A DNA stretch of 64,000 nt from Bradyrhizobium barranii subsp. barranii (GCF_017565645.3 NZ_CP086136.1:7485501-7549500); one strand, 5' to 3'; positions 8,935 through 17,314 are shown, numbered from the stretch's first letter. The notes: a model not told the origin generated them from the sequence alone. Program-made: numbers and translations.

Positions 8935-10731
8935 ATGCAGCTAACGAACTCTTACCGGCTCTTGTGCACTGCTCCGTTAAACTACGGGGAGCGGCTCGTT
9001 GCGCGCATTGAGAAGCGGCATCTCCTTATGGCACTGGCGCTGGCGGCACCGATTTTCACGGGAATTTCGCAGGCGTTCGCCCAACAGGCGAACCAGCCCG
9101 GCTTCGATCCGCGGCAGCCCGAGAAATACTTTGAAAACCAAACCGAGCAGGAATCGCTGAGCCGTCCTCCGGTCACGCTGCCGGCGGTCGGCCGGCCCAA
9201 CACAGGCGGGGATACGAAACCGCAATTCGTGTTGCGCGGGATCGATGTCAGCGGCGCCCAAGCCATTCCCCGCGATCGCATCGCCGCAGCCTATCAGCCC
9301 TATCTCGGCAAGAAGGTCTCGCAAGCCGACCTCGCCGCGATCGCCGGCGCGATCAGCGATCTCTACCGCGCAGACGGCTTCCATCTGAGCCGGGCGATCG
9401 TGCCGCCGCAGGACATCGCCGACGGCCGCGTCCGGATCCAGGTGATTGAAGGCGCCATCGTGCAGGCAGAGCTGAAAGGCGACGGCGCCGAGCAGTTTGG
9501 CGTGAGGCCGATGCTGGGGCCGGTTCTCGCCGAGCAGCCGTCGCGCCTGGCAACGCTCGAACGTCAGCTCTTCCTCATCAACAGCGGGCCGGGCATCCGG
9601 ATCACCGACACCGCGCTCGAGGAGATCGGCGGTGCCACCGGCCGCTTTCGCCTCATCGTCCATTTGAAAACCTGGCACGTCTTCTCGTCCTTCGGCGTGG
9701 ATAATTTGGGCTCATCGTCGGTCGGCCCGTGGCAGACCTACGCGACCGGCGCTTTCAACTCCTACCTCACGCCCGGCGATACGCTGGCGGTCAACCTGTC
9801 GACCATTGCCAACGACCCGCGTGAGCTTGGCTTTGCGCGATTATCCTATGACGCGCCCGTCGGCGTCGACGGCGTGCGCCTCGGCGCTTCCGTCCTGTAC
9901 AGCGCGGTCCGGCCGGGTGACGCCCGCCGCCTCGACAGCGACATCACCACGACAGAGGCGTTCGAGCTGCGGGCAAGCACCGTGCCCTTCATGTCGCAAT
10001 CATCGGCGTTGACGCTGACCTTGGCCGGCACCTTCAGCAACGTGTCCGAGCACGATCTTTACGGCCCCTGGTACAACGACCACATCAGGACCGCGAGCCT
10101 GACCGCCGATTACCGGCTCCAGGATCGCTTCGGCGGCACCAATTTCGCGACGCTGACCTACCGCCAAGGTCTCGACATCTTCGGTGCCTCGCATTTCGAC
10201 GACGATCTGCTGTCGCGCGACGGCGCCGCGTCGAACTTCTCGGTGCTGAACCTCTGGTTCACGCGCTACCAGACCCTCAACGACGCCTGGTCGCTCAAGC
10301 TGTCCGCGGCCAGCCAGACGGCATCGCGGCCGCTGTTCATTTCGCAGCAGTTCTATCTCGGCGGCGCGGCTTTCGGCCGGGGCTATGGCGCGGCCGAGAT
10401 CAGCGGCGACAACGGTCTTGCCGGCTCGCTCGAGCTGCGCTTCGACCAGAAGCTCAATTTCCGCTACTGGACCGGCTATCAGCTCTACGCCTTTGGCGAC
10501 GCCGGCGCAGTCTGGAACGACGGTTACCGCCTGAGCGACGGCCTGTCGCTGACATCGGCCGGAGCCGGCGTGCGGTTCTTTCTGCCGGATGATCTTCAAG
10601 CCGATCTCGGCGTAGCCGTCCCCTTGAGCTACCGGGCGCCAGACAACGAGCGCCGCAGCCCACGCTTCCTGTTCACCCTCTCGAGCGTATTCCGGCTCTG
10701 CCCTGAACGCGGCAGGGGCGGCTGCCTCTAG
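8935..10731 (+). CDS. TpsB-type outer-membrane transporter (ShlB/FhaC/HecB family)
   Basis: A 598-residue protein. A signal-like hydrophobic stretch ending QAFA is at about 31-49, which suggests that translation may begin at the internal ATG at 9028 rather than at 8935. A POTRA domain (about 75-165, FVLRGIDVSGAQAIPRDRI, DGRVRIQVIEGAI) precedes a 16-strand beta-barrel region ending in a hydrophobic strand. The family exports large TpsA exoproteins such as haemolysins or adhesins. No TpsA gene lies next to it in this window, which is unusual. The adjacent divergent FecR/c-di-GMP operon suggests a link to surface adhesion or biofilm (inference). Confidence 0.87.
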   Translation: MQLTNSYRLLCTAPLNYGERLVARIEKRHLLMALALAAPIFTGISQAFAQQANQPGFDPRQPEKYFENQTEQESLSRPPVTLPAVGRPNTGGDTKPQFVLRGIDVSGAQAIPRDRIAAAYQPYLGKKVSQADLAAIAGAISDLYRADGFHLSRAIVPPQDIADGRVRIQVIEGAIVQAELKGDGAEQFGVRPMLGPVLAEQPSRLATLERQLFLINSGPGIRITDTALEEIGGATGRFRLIVHLKTWHVFSSFGVDNLGSSSVGPWQTYATGAFNSYLTPGDTLAVNLSTIANDPRELGFARLSYDAPVGVDGVRLGASVLYSAVRPGDARRLDSDITTTEAFELRASTVPFMSQSSALTLTLAGTFSNVSEHDLYGPWYNDHIRTASLTADYRLQDRFGGTNFATLTYRQGLDIFGASHFDDDLLSRDGAASNFSVLNLWFTRYQTLNDAWSLKLSAASQTASRPLFISQQFYLGGAAFGRGYGAAEISGDNGLAGSLELRFDQKLNFRYWTGYQLYAFGDAGAVWNDGYRLSDGLSLTSAGAGVRFFLPDDLQADLGVAVPLSYRAPDNERRSPRFLFTLSSVFRLCPERGRGGCL

Positions 10732-10879
10732 CTGCCGCGCTTTGAGCACACCCGGCATGCGGCCCTTTTGCGGCCTTGCTCACAGACTTGCCTAAATTTA
10801 ATCCCGTAACCTGCTCACGATCGCTCGATCCGGGGGCTTGCAATGACCATTTTCAGTCGAAAGTGATTGGGACGGAACC

Positions 10880-11710
10880 ATGAAGAGGGTGTTTGCAATC
10901 CTGGCCTTTCTCTGCGTGCTCGGCGTCGGCCAGTATTTCGTGGTCAGCCGGTTCGCGATCCGACATGAGATTTTGACCCTGTTCGATGCCTCGCGCCAAC
11001 GGCCGATCTCGGTCGAGATCGCGGTGCGGCGCGACTACGAGACCAAGGCCAATCTCGGGCTCTGGAAGCTCCCGCTCGCCATCATCAGCAACGGCAACAC
11101 CGTCAAGGCGACCGAGTATTCCTTCCTCGCCAACGTGCTCGCGGCGCGCGGTTATCTCGTTGCCAGCATCCAGCAGGACCTGCCGAGCGATCCGCCGTTG
11201 ATGACCCATGTCGGTCAGCAATATGTCGGGCGGCGCGAGGTCTATATCCGCTGCGAGGCCAACATCCTTTTCGCCCTGGCCGAACTGAAGCGACGGCAGG
11301 AAAACACCGACTACGACCACATCACCCTCGTCGGCCATTCCAACGGTGGCGACGTCTCGATGTATGTCGCCCATCAGCACCCGGAGATCGTGTCGAAGGT
11401 GATCACGCTCGACAATCTGCGGGTGCCCTTCGTGCTCAGCGACAACCTGAAGATCCTGTCGTTCCGCTCCAAGGATCCGCATTTCCAGACCGACCCGGGC
11501 GTGCTGCCGACGCCTGAAGAGGCCAAAGCGCGCGGCATCGACATCGTCCATACCGGTGCTCAGCACACCGAGATGAGCGATCGCGGTCCCGATGCGGTCA
11601 AGGAGAAGATCCAGGCGACACTCGACCGCTTCTTGCGTGACAGTGCCAGCAGCTCGCTCGCGCCGGCTGACACCAGAAGCCCGATGATCATGAACCCCGG
11701 CGACTACTAG
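10880..11710 (+). CDS. alpha/beta-hydrolase, membrane-anchored or secreted
   Basis: A 276-residue protein with an N-terminal hydrophobic segment (about 3-22, VFAILAFLCVLGVGQYFVV) and an alpha/beta-hydrolase core. The nucleophile elbow GHSNGG (about 153-158) supplies Ser; a late His (GAQHTEMSD, about 233) and an intervening Asp complete a plausible triad. The call is limited to the fold: the substrate cannot be read from the sequence. It stands alone, with no operon partner on either side. Confidence 0.8.
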   Translation: MKRVFAILAFLCVLGVGQYFVVSRFAIRHEILTLFDASRQRPISVEIAVRRDYETKANLGLWKLPLAIISNGNTVKATEYSFLANVLAARGYLVASIQQDLPSDPPLMTHVGQQYVGRREVYIRCEANILFALAELKRRQENTDYDHITLVGHSNGGDVSMYVAHQHPEIVSKVITLDNLRVPFVLSDNLKILSFRSKDPHFQTDPGVLPTPEEAKARGIDIVHTGAQHTEMSDRGPDAVKEKIQATLDRFLRDSASSSLAPADTRSPMIMNPGDY

Positions 11711-11731
11711 CCGGGCCCCCTTTGCGGCAGA

Positions 11732-11977
11732 TCAAGGCAGCTCCAGACTGGCGACGATAGGAAGGGCCTCACCATCCCGGAGGGGCACGTGTCGCACTCC
11801 ATCGAAAGCCTCGATACGAAACGTCTCGATACGGCAGGCCTTGGCCTGCCAGCTGCGAGGACACCGGCAATCGCGCGGTATCTCTATCGTGCGACCCGCA
11901 AGCTGCTGCGGTCGATCATCGCCCGCATCGATCTCTCGCAATTTCCGGGATCGTGCTGCGGCTGAGCGCGGCGTCAC
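11732..11977 (-). CDS. possible small hypothetical protein
   Basis: An 81-codon GTG-start frame with a Cys pair (CRCPRSWQ) and a fairly protein-like second half (RIETFRIEAFDGVRHVPLRDGEALPIVASLEL). There is no clear ribosome site and no known domain. It could be real or a chance frame in GC-rich spacer DNA between the hydrolase and the phasin. Confidence 0.3.
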   Translation of the reverse strand: MTPRSAAARSRKLREIDAGDDRPQQLAGRTIEIPRDCRCPRSWQAKACRIETFRIEAFDGVRHVPLRDGEALPIVASLELP

Positions 11978-12015
11978 GCAGGATCAATTGGCGGGCACGC
12001 GGCGCACACCGGAAC

Positions 12016-12363
12016 TCAGGACTTTCCCTTGCCGGGCTGCATGAAACTCCCGGTCATCTGGCGCATGTGGTCGCCGGCGCTGGTGAACTGGCTGCGCAGG
12101 AAGTCGGACTGGATTCGCATCGCTTCCTGAAGGTCGGTGGCATGCACGAGCTTGCGCGCGTGCTCGAACGCCGACTTCATGTTCTGCTCAGTGAACGCGA
12201 GCGCCTGCTTGGACACTTCGGTACCCGCTCCGGGAACCGACGTCATCGACTTGGTGGCAGCTTCGAAAAACATGCCGAACGCCTGTTCCGCCTGGTCGAT
12301 CGTCTTTTCGGCCAGGTCGCGCAGTTCGGCCGGGACTTCGAGCTTCGGTTCGATCATGGTCAT
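12016..12363 (-). CDS. phasin family protein
   Basis: A 115-residue amphipathic helical protein (LRDLAEKTIDQAEQAFGMFFEAA, QALAFTEQNMKSAFEHARKLVHATDLQEAMRIQSDFLRSQF) with the standard phasin_2 pattern. Phasins coat polyhydroxyalkanoate granules or act as granule-associated chaperones. A GGAGGAG ribosome site sits just upstream of ATG 12363; a second in-frame ATG at 12357 has better spacing, so either may be used. No phaC or other PHA gene is nearby, as is common for rhizobial phasins. Confidence 0.88.
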   Translation of the reverse strand: MTMIEPKLEVPAELRDLAEKTIDQAEQAFGMFFEAATKSMTSVPGAGTEVSKQALAFTEQNMKSAFEHARKLVHATDLQEAMRIQSDFLRSQFTSAGDHMRQMTGSFMQPGKGKS

Positions 12364-12688
12364 ACTCCTCCCCGTTTTTCCCAACTGAATACCACACTTG
12401 CCGGACCGCATTCCAGCGGCAGCCTGGGGGCAAACGTCGCCCGGCGGTCCGCTCCGGCAGGAAAACGAGGGACGAGGCGTAAGGCCGGCGCGCGGCCGGG
12501 GGGCAGGATAGGGGGTGCTCGGGAAGGGTTTCTTCGGTGCCGAGGTCTTCGACCAGCTTGATGACCTCGAAACGCTGTCGAGGCCCGAGCTTCAGGAACG
12601 CGCGAAGCAGGCGCAGACTTTCAACGGTGCTGCTTGCAGGCGCGCCGAGCTTGAGGTGCAGTTCAGCCGCGAAATTGAGGTTTTTCAT
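12188..12688 (-). CDS. uncertain hypothetical protein upstream of the phasin
   Basis: From an ATG at 12688, with AGG about 8 bases upstream, the first ~55 residues look like a genuine helical protein (MKNLNFAAELHLKLG, VESLRLLRAFLKLGPRQRFE). Beyond that the frame becomes Arg/Pro-rich and runs 176 bases into the phasin gene in another frame, which real genes rarely do. The likely reading is a short gene of about 60 codons whose stop has been lost by mutation or sequence error. Confidence 0.35.
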   Translation of the reverse strand: MKNLNFAAELHLKLGAPASSTVESLRLLRAFLKLGPRQRFEVIKLVEDLGTEETLPEHPLSCPPAARRPYASSLVFLPERTAGRRLPPGCRWNAVRQVWYSVGKNGEEYDHDRTEARSPGRTARPGRKDDRPGGTGVRHVFRSCHQVDDVGSRSGYRSVQAGARVH

Positions 12689-13369
12689 CTCGCACCTATG
12701 ACAAGCATCAGCCCTCGTGATCAGACGTCGAGTTCTCGCTCGAGAACCGAACACCATGACCGGACGCCATGGTGGCCCTGAGATCTCGGCCGGGGCACCC
12801 GGTGGGTTAACACGCTGAACCATATACTGGCTCAACCGAACAGGTTGCAATTATGTCAAGAAACAACCCTTCCGGCAAGCCCATCCGTCGCCGTAGCGAT
12901 GCTTCGTCCGCATCGCACCACGGCAATTCCGGATAACAGGAATATGGACCGTCGTCACCCACCTGCGTCAAGAAGCGGCATCACTCACGCACACGGCCGA
13001 GGTGGCTGTCAATCGATGCGGCGTTTCGCCGTGTTTCCGGTGTGAACGAGGCCAGATTAAAGTTTCTTCAGCGTATACACGTAATTGTTGAGTCCGACCT
13101 CGGCGGTTGTATCGTCGGCGAAATGAACGTCGAGCCGCGCAGCCGGCCTGCAGCGTCTTGATCCGTCCGCCAGTGAAGCCCCCCTTTGAGCTGCTCGGCT
13201 TGGACTCGGTTCCCCGCACCAGGGTTCATCGGTTCGAAGATATCTCCGCCAATGAACCGTCGTTCAAGATTGAACGACCAAGCGGTTGCGATGCGGCCAC
13301 GCGGACCACGGGCGCCATGGCTGACGGACTTCTCAATTCGGGCGCGCCTCAGCACCAAAGGACGACAGC
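12689..13369. other. gene-poor 680-bp spacer with a possible gene relic
   Basis: No convincing intact gene. On the minus strand, codons from about 13137 down to a stop at 13057-13059 read RLDVHFADDTTAEVGLNNY followed by VYTLKKL, which looks like a protein C-terminus, but no start connects to it in frame. A neighbouring frame upstream reads KGGFTGGRIKTLQAGCAA. Together they suggest a frameshifted small-gene relic. Confidence 0.35.
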
Positions 13370-13726
13370 ATGCTTTCCCGCTGCGATCTCATCAAGGGCG
13401 GCGCGATCGCGCTTCTCACTTTCTCGATACAAGGCGCATGGGCGCAGGAGACCAGGATGAATCTGTTCAAGATCGTCACCATCAAGGACGAAATCGTCGT
13501 CGGATTGTCGACGGAGGAGCTCCAGGCGCTCGGCGGCAATGATGCGAGCGCGGTTGCGCATGCGCTGGCGCAGAAGGGCGATCTCACGGTCTGGCAGTAC
13601 AACGTGCATCGCGGCCCGAACGGCGAATTGCAACAGGCGCCGACCGCGAAGATCGGGCTCTTGGCCAACGCGTCTCTCCGTGTCGAGCCCTACACGACGC
13701 CTTACCAGATCGTGCCGCATCCGTAA
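13370..13726 (+). CDS. secreted hypothetical protein
   Basis: A 118-residue protein with a signal peptide (MLSRCDLIKGGAIALLTFSI, cleavage after AWAQ near residue 25). The mature part is compact (KIVTIKDEIVVGLSTEELQA, LTVWQYNVHRGPNGELQQAPTAK), rather like small secreted proteins that are common in Bradyrhizobium. No domain is recognised and it has no operon partner. It is probably periplasmic. Confidence 0.6.
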   Translation: MLSRCDLIKGGAIALLTFSIQGAWAQETRMNLFKIVTIKDEIVVGLSTEELQALGGNDASAVAHALAQKGDLTVWQYNVHRGPNGELQQAPTAKIGLLANASLRVEPYTTPYQIVPHP

Positions 13727-13776
13727 CAAGAGGCCCGGGCGCGCCTGCGGCGAGACCCGCAGGCGCACCACGACTC

Positions 13777-14349
13777 TCAACGCTGCTTGGCGCGCCGAGC
13801 CCGGCCTTCCGTCGCAAAGCCGTAGATCAGCGCTAGCCGGTCCAGGCATTCGCGAAAGCGCCGCGCGAAATAGTCGTTCCAGCGCTGGGTACGGACAGCG
13901 CGCCGCTCCCCGATCTGATCCATGGTCAGCCCCAGCACCAGGACGTCGTGCACCAGCGCGGCGCCGTCGGTACCGAGTTCGCGCTCGACCCGGTTCAGGC
14001 GCAGCACAGCCTGGCGCTGGTCCTCGGTGACGGGCTCGCGCGAGCGCGTGCCATCGACATATTCGCGCGTCGGGTCCACCGCCTGGGGCCCGCGCTCCGC
14101 CCTCTCCCAGTCGTCCTGGAAGGCGCGTCCGCCGCGATATTGCGCCTCGTCGATCTGGTGATGCGCGTGCAACCGGCCGAGCGGATCGCCGCGGATCGAG
14201 CGGACGGCGACGATCTTCTCGCCGGCATCGAGCGCCAGCGGATTGTCGACCTCGACCTCCGCCACCTCGGCATTGAACGGCACCTCGCGCGAGCGCCGAT
14301 CGTAGATTCCAGTCAATCTGTAGGACTTGTTGCGTCGTGCACCTGCCAC
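13777..14349 (-). CDS. hypothetical protein, DUF6456-like C-terminus
   Basis: A 190-residue protein. The C-terminal half (LRLNRVERELGTDGAALVHD, then VLVLGLTMDQIG and LDRLALIYGF) resembles the small helical domain annotated as DUF6456 in alphaproteobacteria, where an initial L-x-x-L-x-x-x-L-G and a final L-A-L-x-Y-G are conserved. This assignment is by eye. It lies just downstream of the GcrA-like gene on the same strand, so it may be co-transcribed. The function is unknown, but the neighbourhood is regulatory. Confidence 0.55.
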   Translation of the reverse strand: MAGARRNKSYRLTGIYDRRSREVPFNAEVAEVEVDNPLALDAGEKIVAVRSIRGDPLGRLHAHHQIDEAQYRGGRAFQDDWERAERGPQAVDPTREYVDGTRSREPVTEDQRQAVLRLNRVERELGTDGAALVHDVLVLGLTMDQIGERRAVRTQRWNDYFARRFRECLDRLALIYGFATEGRARRAKQR

Positions 14350-14388
14350 TCGGATACTCCTCGCAAAATTGGATGGATAGTGGTCCCG

Positions 14389-14919
14389 TCAGGCGGCTGA
14401 GATCAGCCTCAAGACGACGGGACCGGCGGCGCGAGCAGCCGCGGCCTCAGACCTTCGCGTCAGGCGAGCATGCGGCGTGCAATAGCTGGAGCCCGGCTGG
14501 CGCGGATGGCCGCAGAAGGCGATCCCCTCCCCGTCCTTGTCGCCACCATAGGGATAGCGGCAGTCGTCGCGCCCGAGTTCGCCTAGCGCGACCAGGCGGG
14601 GCTGGACGCCGACACAGCGCAACTTGACCCGCGCGGGTTTCATTGCGGATTTCGGTGGCAAGTTCAGGTTCGGCACCGCCGCACGGGGCGGCCCGATGAG
14701 ACAGGCTCCTGACGGCAAGGACGGCACGATCGATGGACTCGTCATCCGCGACGGCGCCGCGAGTCCCAGCCGCTTGGCGCGGCCGGCCACCGCGTTGCGT
14801 GTGTAAGCCGTTCCAAACCTTCCGTTTATCTGTCTTCCGATCTCCGCATAAGACATTCCCTTGAGAAAATAGTCGCGAAGCGCGTCGGAGTGCTCCGACG
14901 GCCAATGACCCGGTTCCAT
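14389..14919 (-). CDS. GcrA-family cell-cycle regulator
   Basis: A 176-residue protein from an ATG at 14919 (AGGA 10 bases upstream). The N-terminus has the GcrA DNA-binding helices (HWPSEHSDALRDYFLKGMSY and AEIGRQINGRFG, TRNAVAGRAKRLGL). The C-terminus has the conserved cysteine/histidine patch (CRYPYGGDKDGEGIAFCGHP, SSYCTPHARL). In Caulobacter GcrA works with sigma-70 at GANTC-methylated promoters. A Pro-rich linker joins the two parts. As it stands next to a phage-type S24 repressor and not in a housekeeping locus, it is probably a paralogue rather than the essential GcrA (inference). Confidence 0.8.
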   Translation of the reverse strand: MEPGHWPSEHSDALRDYFLKGMSYAEIGRQINGRFGTAYTRNAVAGRAKRLGLAAPSRMTSPSIVPSLPSGACLIGPPRAAVPNLNLPPKSAMKPARVKLRCVGVQPRLVALGELGRDDCRYPYGGDKDGEGIAFCGHPRQPGSSYCTPHARLTRRSEAAAARAAGPVVLRLISAA

Positions 14920-14972
14920 GCTGCTGTCCTGTGATGCGCCTCCTCCGATCGCTCGATCGCGAGGCGGGGCGT

Positions 14973-15001
14973 ACATTCCGTTATTCCGAAGCAACTATCA
15001 A
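14973..15001 (-). promoter_or_regulatory. predicted promoter of the GcrA-like gene with TTCGGAAT motif
   Basis: On the minus strand, TTGATA (15001-14996) is followed by a 17-base spacer and GAATGT (14978-14973). The spacer contains TTCGGAAT, the same half-site found at the two other promoters of this island. Predicted leader to ATG 14919 is about 45 bases. Confidence 0.4.
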
Positions 15002-15023
15002 GCGACAATTCTGATATTCATAA

Positions 15024-15052
15024 TTGCATCAATTCCGAATTTCGGATTACAA
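15024..15052 (+). promoter_or_regulatory. predicted promoter/operator of the S24 regulator
   Basis: TTGCAT (15024-15029), 17 bases, TTACAA (15047-15052). The inverted repeat TCCGAATTTCGGA (15034-15046) fills the spacer, as expected for autorepression. It aligns almost base for base with the promoter of the 91-aa gene at 15725-15753. Confidence 0.5.
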
Positions 15053-15085
15053 GAGGCGGGACGATGGGCAATCGAGGGAATCACC

Positions 15086-15694
15086 ATGTTGGACGTTGCA
15101 ATGATCGAGCGGGGCCTGGAGAAGACGGGCAAAAGCAAGGGCGGCCTGGCGGCGGCCATGGGCGTGCGGCCCGGCGCGGTGTCGGAGATCCTGGGCGGCG
15201 AGCGCCTGGTGAAGGCGTCCGAAATCATTCCCATCATGGAATATCTTGAGCTCAATCTCGCGCCGATCATGGGCCGCGTCGGGGCCGGCGCGGTGATCGA
15301 GCCCGATTATGAACAGGTTCCCCCGGAAGGCCTCGGCGATATCGCGCTGCCGTTCCCGATCATGGAAGAGACCGTCGCCTTCGAGATCGTTGGCGATTCG
15401 ATGCTGCCCAAATACGAGAGCGGCGACGTGATCGTCGTCTACAAGGACCAGCGCCATCCGCTGTCGAGCTTCTACGGCGAAGAGGCCGTGGTCCGGCTCA
15501 AGACCGGTGAACGCTATTTGAAGACCATCGAACGCGGGAAAACTCCCTCCGTCGTCAATCTCAACAGCTTCAACGCCAAGCCGATCGTCGGCGTCAAGCT
15601 CGAGTGGGTCGGCGAGATCTGCCTGTCCATGCCCAAGGGCCAACTCGAGCGGCTGCGCGCCAAGTCGGCACGCCCTCGCAAGAAGAGCAAATAG
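15086..15694 (+). CDS. S24/LexA-like HTH repressor
   Basis: A 202-residue protein. ATG 15086 was chosen for the GAGG site about 9 bases upstream and because the upstream extension does not look like protein. The N-terminus is a lambda-repressor-type HTH (GLEKTGKSKGGLAAAMGVRP, GAVSEILGGERLV). The C-terminus is an S24 peptidase domain with GDSMLPKYESGDVIVVY (Ser about 105) and the catalytic Lys in RYLKTI (about 143). An Ala-Gly pair at about 66 (VGAGAV) is a plausible self-cleavage site. It is thus likely a DNA-damage-responsive repressor, cleaved with RecA help. Shared half-sites in three promoters suggest that it controls itself and both neighbours. Confidence 0.85.
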   Translation: MLDVAMIERGLEKTGKSKGGLAAAMGVRPGAVSEILGGERLVKASEIIPIMEYLELNLAPIMGRVGAGAVIEPDYEQVPPEGLGDIALPFPIMEETVAFEIVGDSMLPKYESGDVIVVYKDQRHPLSSFYGEEAVVRLKTGERYLKTIERGKTPSVVNLNSFNAKPIVGVKLEWVGEICLSMPKGQLERLRAKSARPRKKSK

Positions 15695-15699
15695 GCGCC

Positions 15700-15753
15700 G
15701 ATTTCCGATTTTTGGAAATCTTCCTTGACTTAATTCTGTTTTTCGGAAATACT
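15700..15753 (+). promoter_or_regulatory. predicted promoter with operator upstream of the 91-aa gene
   Basis: An inverted repeat GATTTCC-N7-GGAAATC (15700-15720) lies just before TTGACT (15725-15730), a 17-base spacer, and AATACT (15748-15753). TTTTTCGGAAAT overlaps the -10 end. Predicted leader to ATG 15794 is about 35 bases. The half-site matches that at the regulator's own promoter. Confidence 0.5.
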
Positions 15754-15793
15754 CTGCCGCGTTCCCGGCTACGGGGCGCGGCAGGATCGTTTC

Positions 15794-16069
15794 ATGCAGT
15801 ATTTCGTCGTGATGATCGACTATGGGCGGCGCGGACGCGAGGCGGTCGTCGATCCCGAAATCACAAGGCGCGAGGTCATCTCCCGCGTCGCTTCGGGTGA
15901 ATATCGAAACATCTCGTTCATCCACGAAATCGCGGAGAATGCGGTGGAGGACGTGACCGAGGCGATCCTGACCGAGGCCGCCCTCCCCCAGGTTCCGCCT
16001 GAAGAAGTCGACCTCCAGGCGATCCGTCTCGATCACAACCGCGATCTGCGCAAGCACGAGAAAACGTGA
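15794..16069 (+). CDS. hypothetical protein in the S24 regulator island
   Basis: A 91-residue acidic soluble protein (MQYFVVMIDYGRRGREAVVD start, EIAENAVEDVTEAILTEAAL middle). I recognise no domain. It follows the S24 regulator on the same strand but has its own predicted promoter carrying the regulator's half-site, so it may be a target of that repressor. The stop codon lies inside a strong hairpin. Confidence 0.65.
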   Translation: MQYFVVMIDYGRRGREAVVDPEITRREVISRVASGEYRNISFIHEIAENAVEDVTEAILTEAALPQVPPEEVDLQAIRLDHNRDLRKHEKT

Positions 16070-16093
16070 CGCAGCCCAAATGGGCAGCGTCAC
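16066..16093. terminator. bidirectional hairpin between convergent genes
   Basis: GTGACGCAGCCCA and TGGGCAGCGTCAC pair over 13 positions with one mismatch around a very short AA loop. It separates the end of the 91-aa gene from the end of the quinone oxidoreductase gene. It lacks a long U tract. Confidence 0.5.
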
Positions 16094-16112
16094 GTCACTG
16101 CCCGGCCGGATA

Positions 16113-17087
16113 TCACACCGTGAGAACGGTCGATCCCGTGGTCTTGCGCGCAGCGAGATCGGCATGCGCCTTGGCGGCATCCTTCAGCGGGTACGTCTGG
16201 TGCACCTCGATCTTGACTGCGCCGGACTTCACGACGTCGAACAGCTCGTTCGCCATCGCGACCAGGGCCTCGCGCTTGGCAGCGTAGGTGAACAGCGTCG
16301 GACGGGTGACGTAGAGCGAGCCCTTCTGCGCGAGCAGACCGAGGTTGAGCGGCTCGACAGCGCCGGAGGACGCACCGAACAGCGCGGCAATACCGAGCGG
16401 CGCAAGACAATCCAGCGACTTCAGGAACGTGTCCTTGCCGACGGAATCATAGACCACCGGCACCTTCTTGCCGCCCGTGATCTCGTCGACGCGCTTCACG
16501 AAATCCTCGCGCGTATAGATGATCACATGATCGCAGCCATGTGCCTTGGCGAGCTTTGCCTTCTCGTCGCTGCTGACGGTGCCGATCACTGTCGCGCCGA
16601 GATGTTTTGCCCACTGGCTCAGGATCAGACCGACGCCGCCGGCCGCGGCATGGAGCAGGATGGTGTCGCCGGCCTTCACGCGATAGGTCTGCCGGATCAG
16701 ATATTGGGTGGTGAGGCCCTTCAGCATCATGGCCGCCGCGGTCTTGTCATCGACACCATCAGGCAGCTTCAACAGCCGGTCGGCCGGGATCAGCCGCGCC
16801 TCGGCATAGGCGCCGAGCGGCGAGGCACCATAGGCAACGCGATCGCCGGGCTTCAGATCGGTAACGCCGGCCCCGACCTCCTCGACGACGCCGGCTCCCT
16901 CGCTGCCGAGACCGCTCGGCAATTGTACCGGATACACACCGGAGCGATTGTAGATGTCGACGAAGTTGAGACCGACGGCCGTGTGGCGGATGCGCGCCTC
17001 GCCAGGTCCGGGCTTGCCGACACTGACCTCCTCCCAGACCAGGACTTCAGGACCGCCGGTCTTGTGAAAGCGAATGGCATGCGTCAT
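16113..17087 (-). CDS. qor: NADPH:quinone oxidoreductase
   Basis: A 324-residue zinc-independent MDR/zeta-crystallin-type enzyme. The N-terminal GroES-like part shows GLNFVDIYNRSGVYPVQLPS and EGAGVVEEVGAGVTDLKPGD. The Rossmann part shows HAAAGGVGLILSQWAKHLGA (about 143-162). It lacks the catalytic zinc cysteines of alcohol dehydrogenases, as expected for quinone reductases. It is cytoplasmic and reduces quinones or other electrophiles with NADPH. It is monocistronic, with a terminator-like hairpin at its 3' end. Confidence 0.9.
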   Translation of the reverse strand: MTHAIRFHKTGGPEVLVWEEVSVGKPGPGEARIRHTAVGLNFVDIYNRSGVYPVQLPSGLGSEGAGVVEEVGAGVTDLKPGDRVAYGASPLGAYAEARLIPADRLLKLPDGVDDKTAAAMMLKGLTTQYLIRQTYRVKAGDTILLHAAAGGVGLILSQWAKHLGATVIGTVSSDEKAKLAKAHGCDHVIIYTREDFVKRVDEITGGKKVPVVYDSVGKDTFLKSLDCLAPLGIAALFGASSGAVEPLNLGLLAQKGSLYVTRPTLFTYAAKREALVAMANELFDVVKSGAVKIEVHQTYPLKDAAKAHADLAARKTTGSTVLTV

Positions 17088-17314
17088 GGGCGTTGCTCCC
17101 TTATCGTTGCAGTGAAGGTCCGTGGAAAACGGATCGGCCTGTGAAATAGGAATTCGGTCGGCCCGTTACAGTACAGAGACGTAACAAGAATGTCACAGCG
17201 AACGACAAACGCCTGCCGTTCCGCCTCTGTTCGAAAGAGTTGATGACGGCACCGGCGCGTTCCGGCAGTAGCCTTTTCGCGGGGTTTGGTGGTCGCCTGC
17301 GAAGGAGAGCCGAG

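Noticed and set aside
12188..12850. 220-codon minus-strand frame as one gene
   Set aside because: Only codons from 12688 on look protein-like, and the end runs into the phasin gene, so a shorter uncertain gene is listed instead.
12854..12937. 27-codon ATG frame (MSRNNPSGKP...)
   Set aside because: Ribosome site weak and composition uninformative; too short to support.
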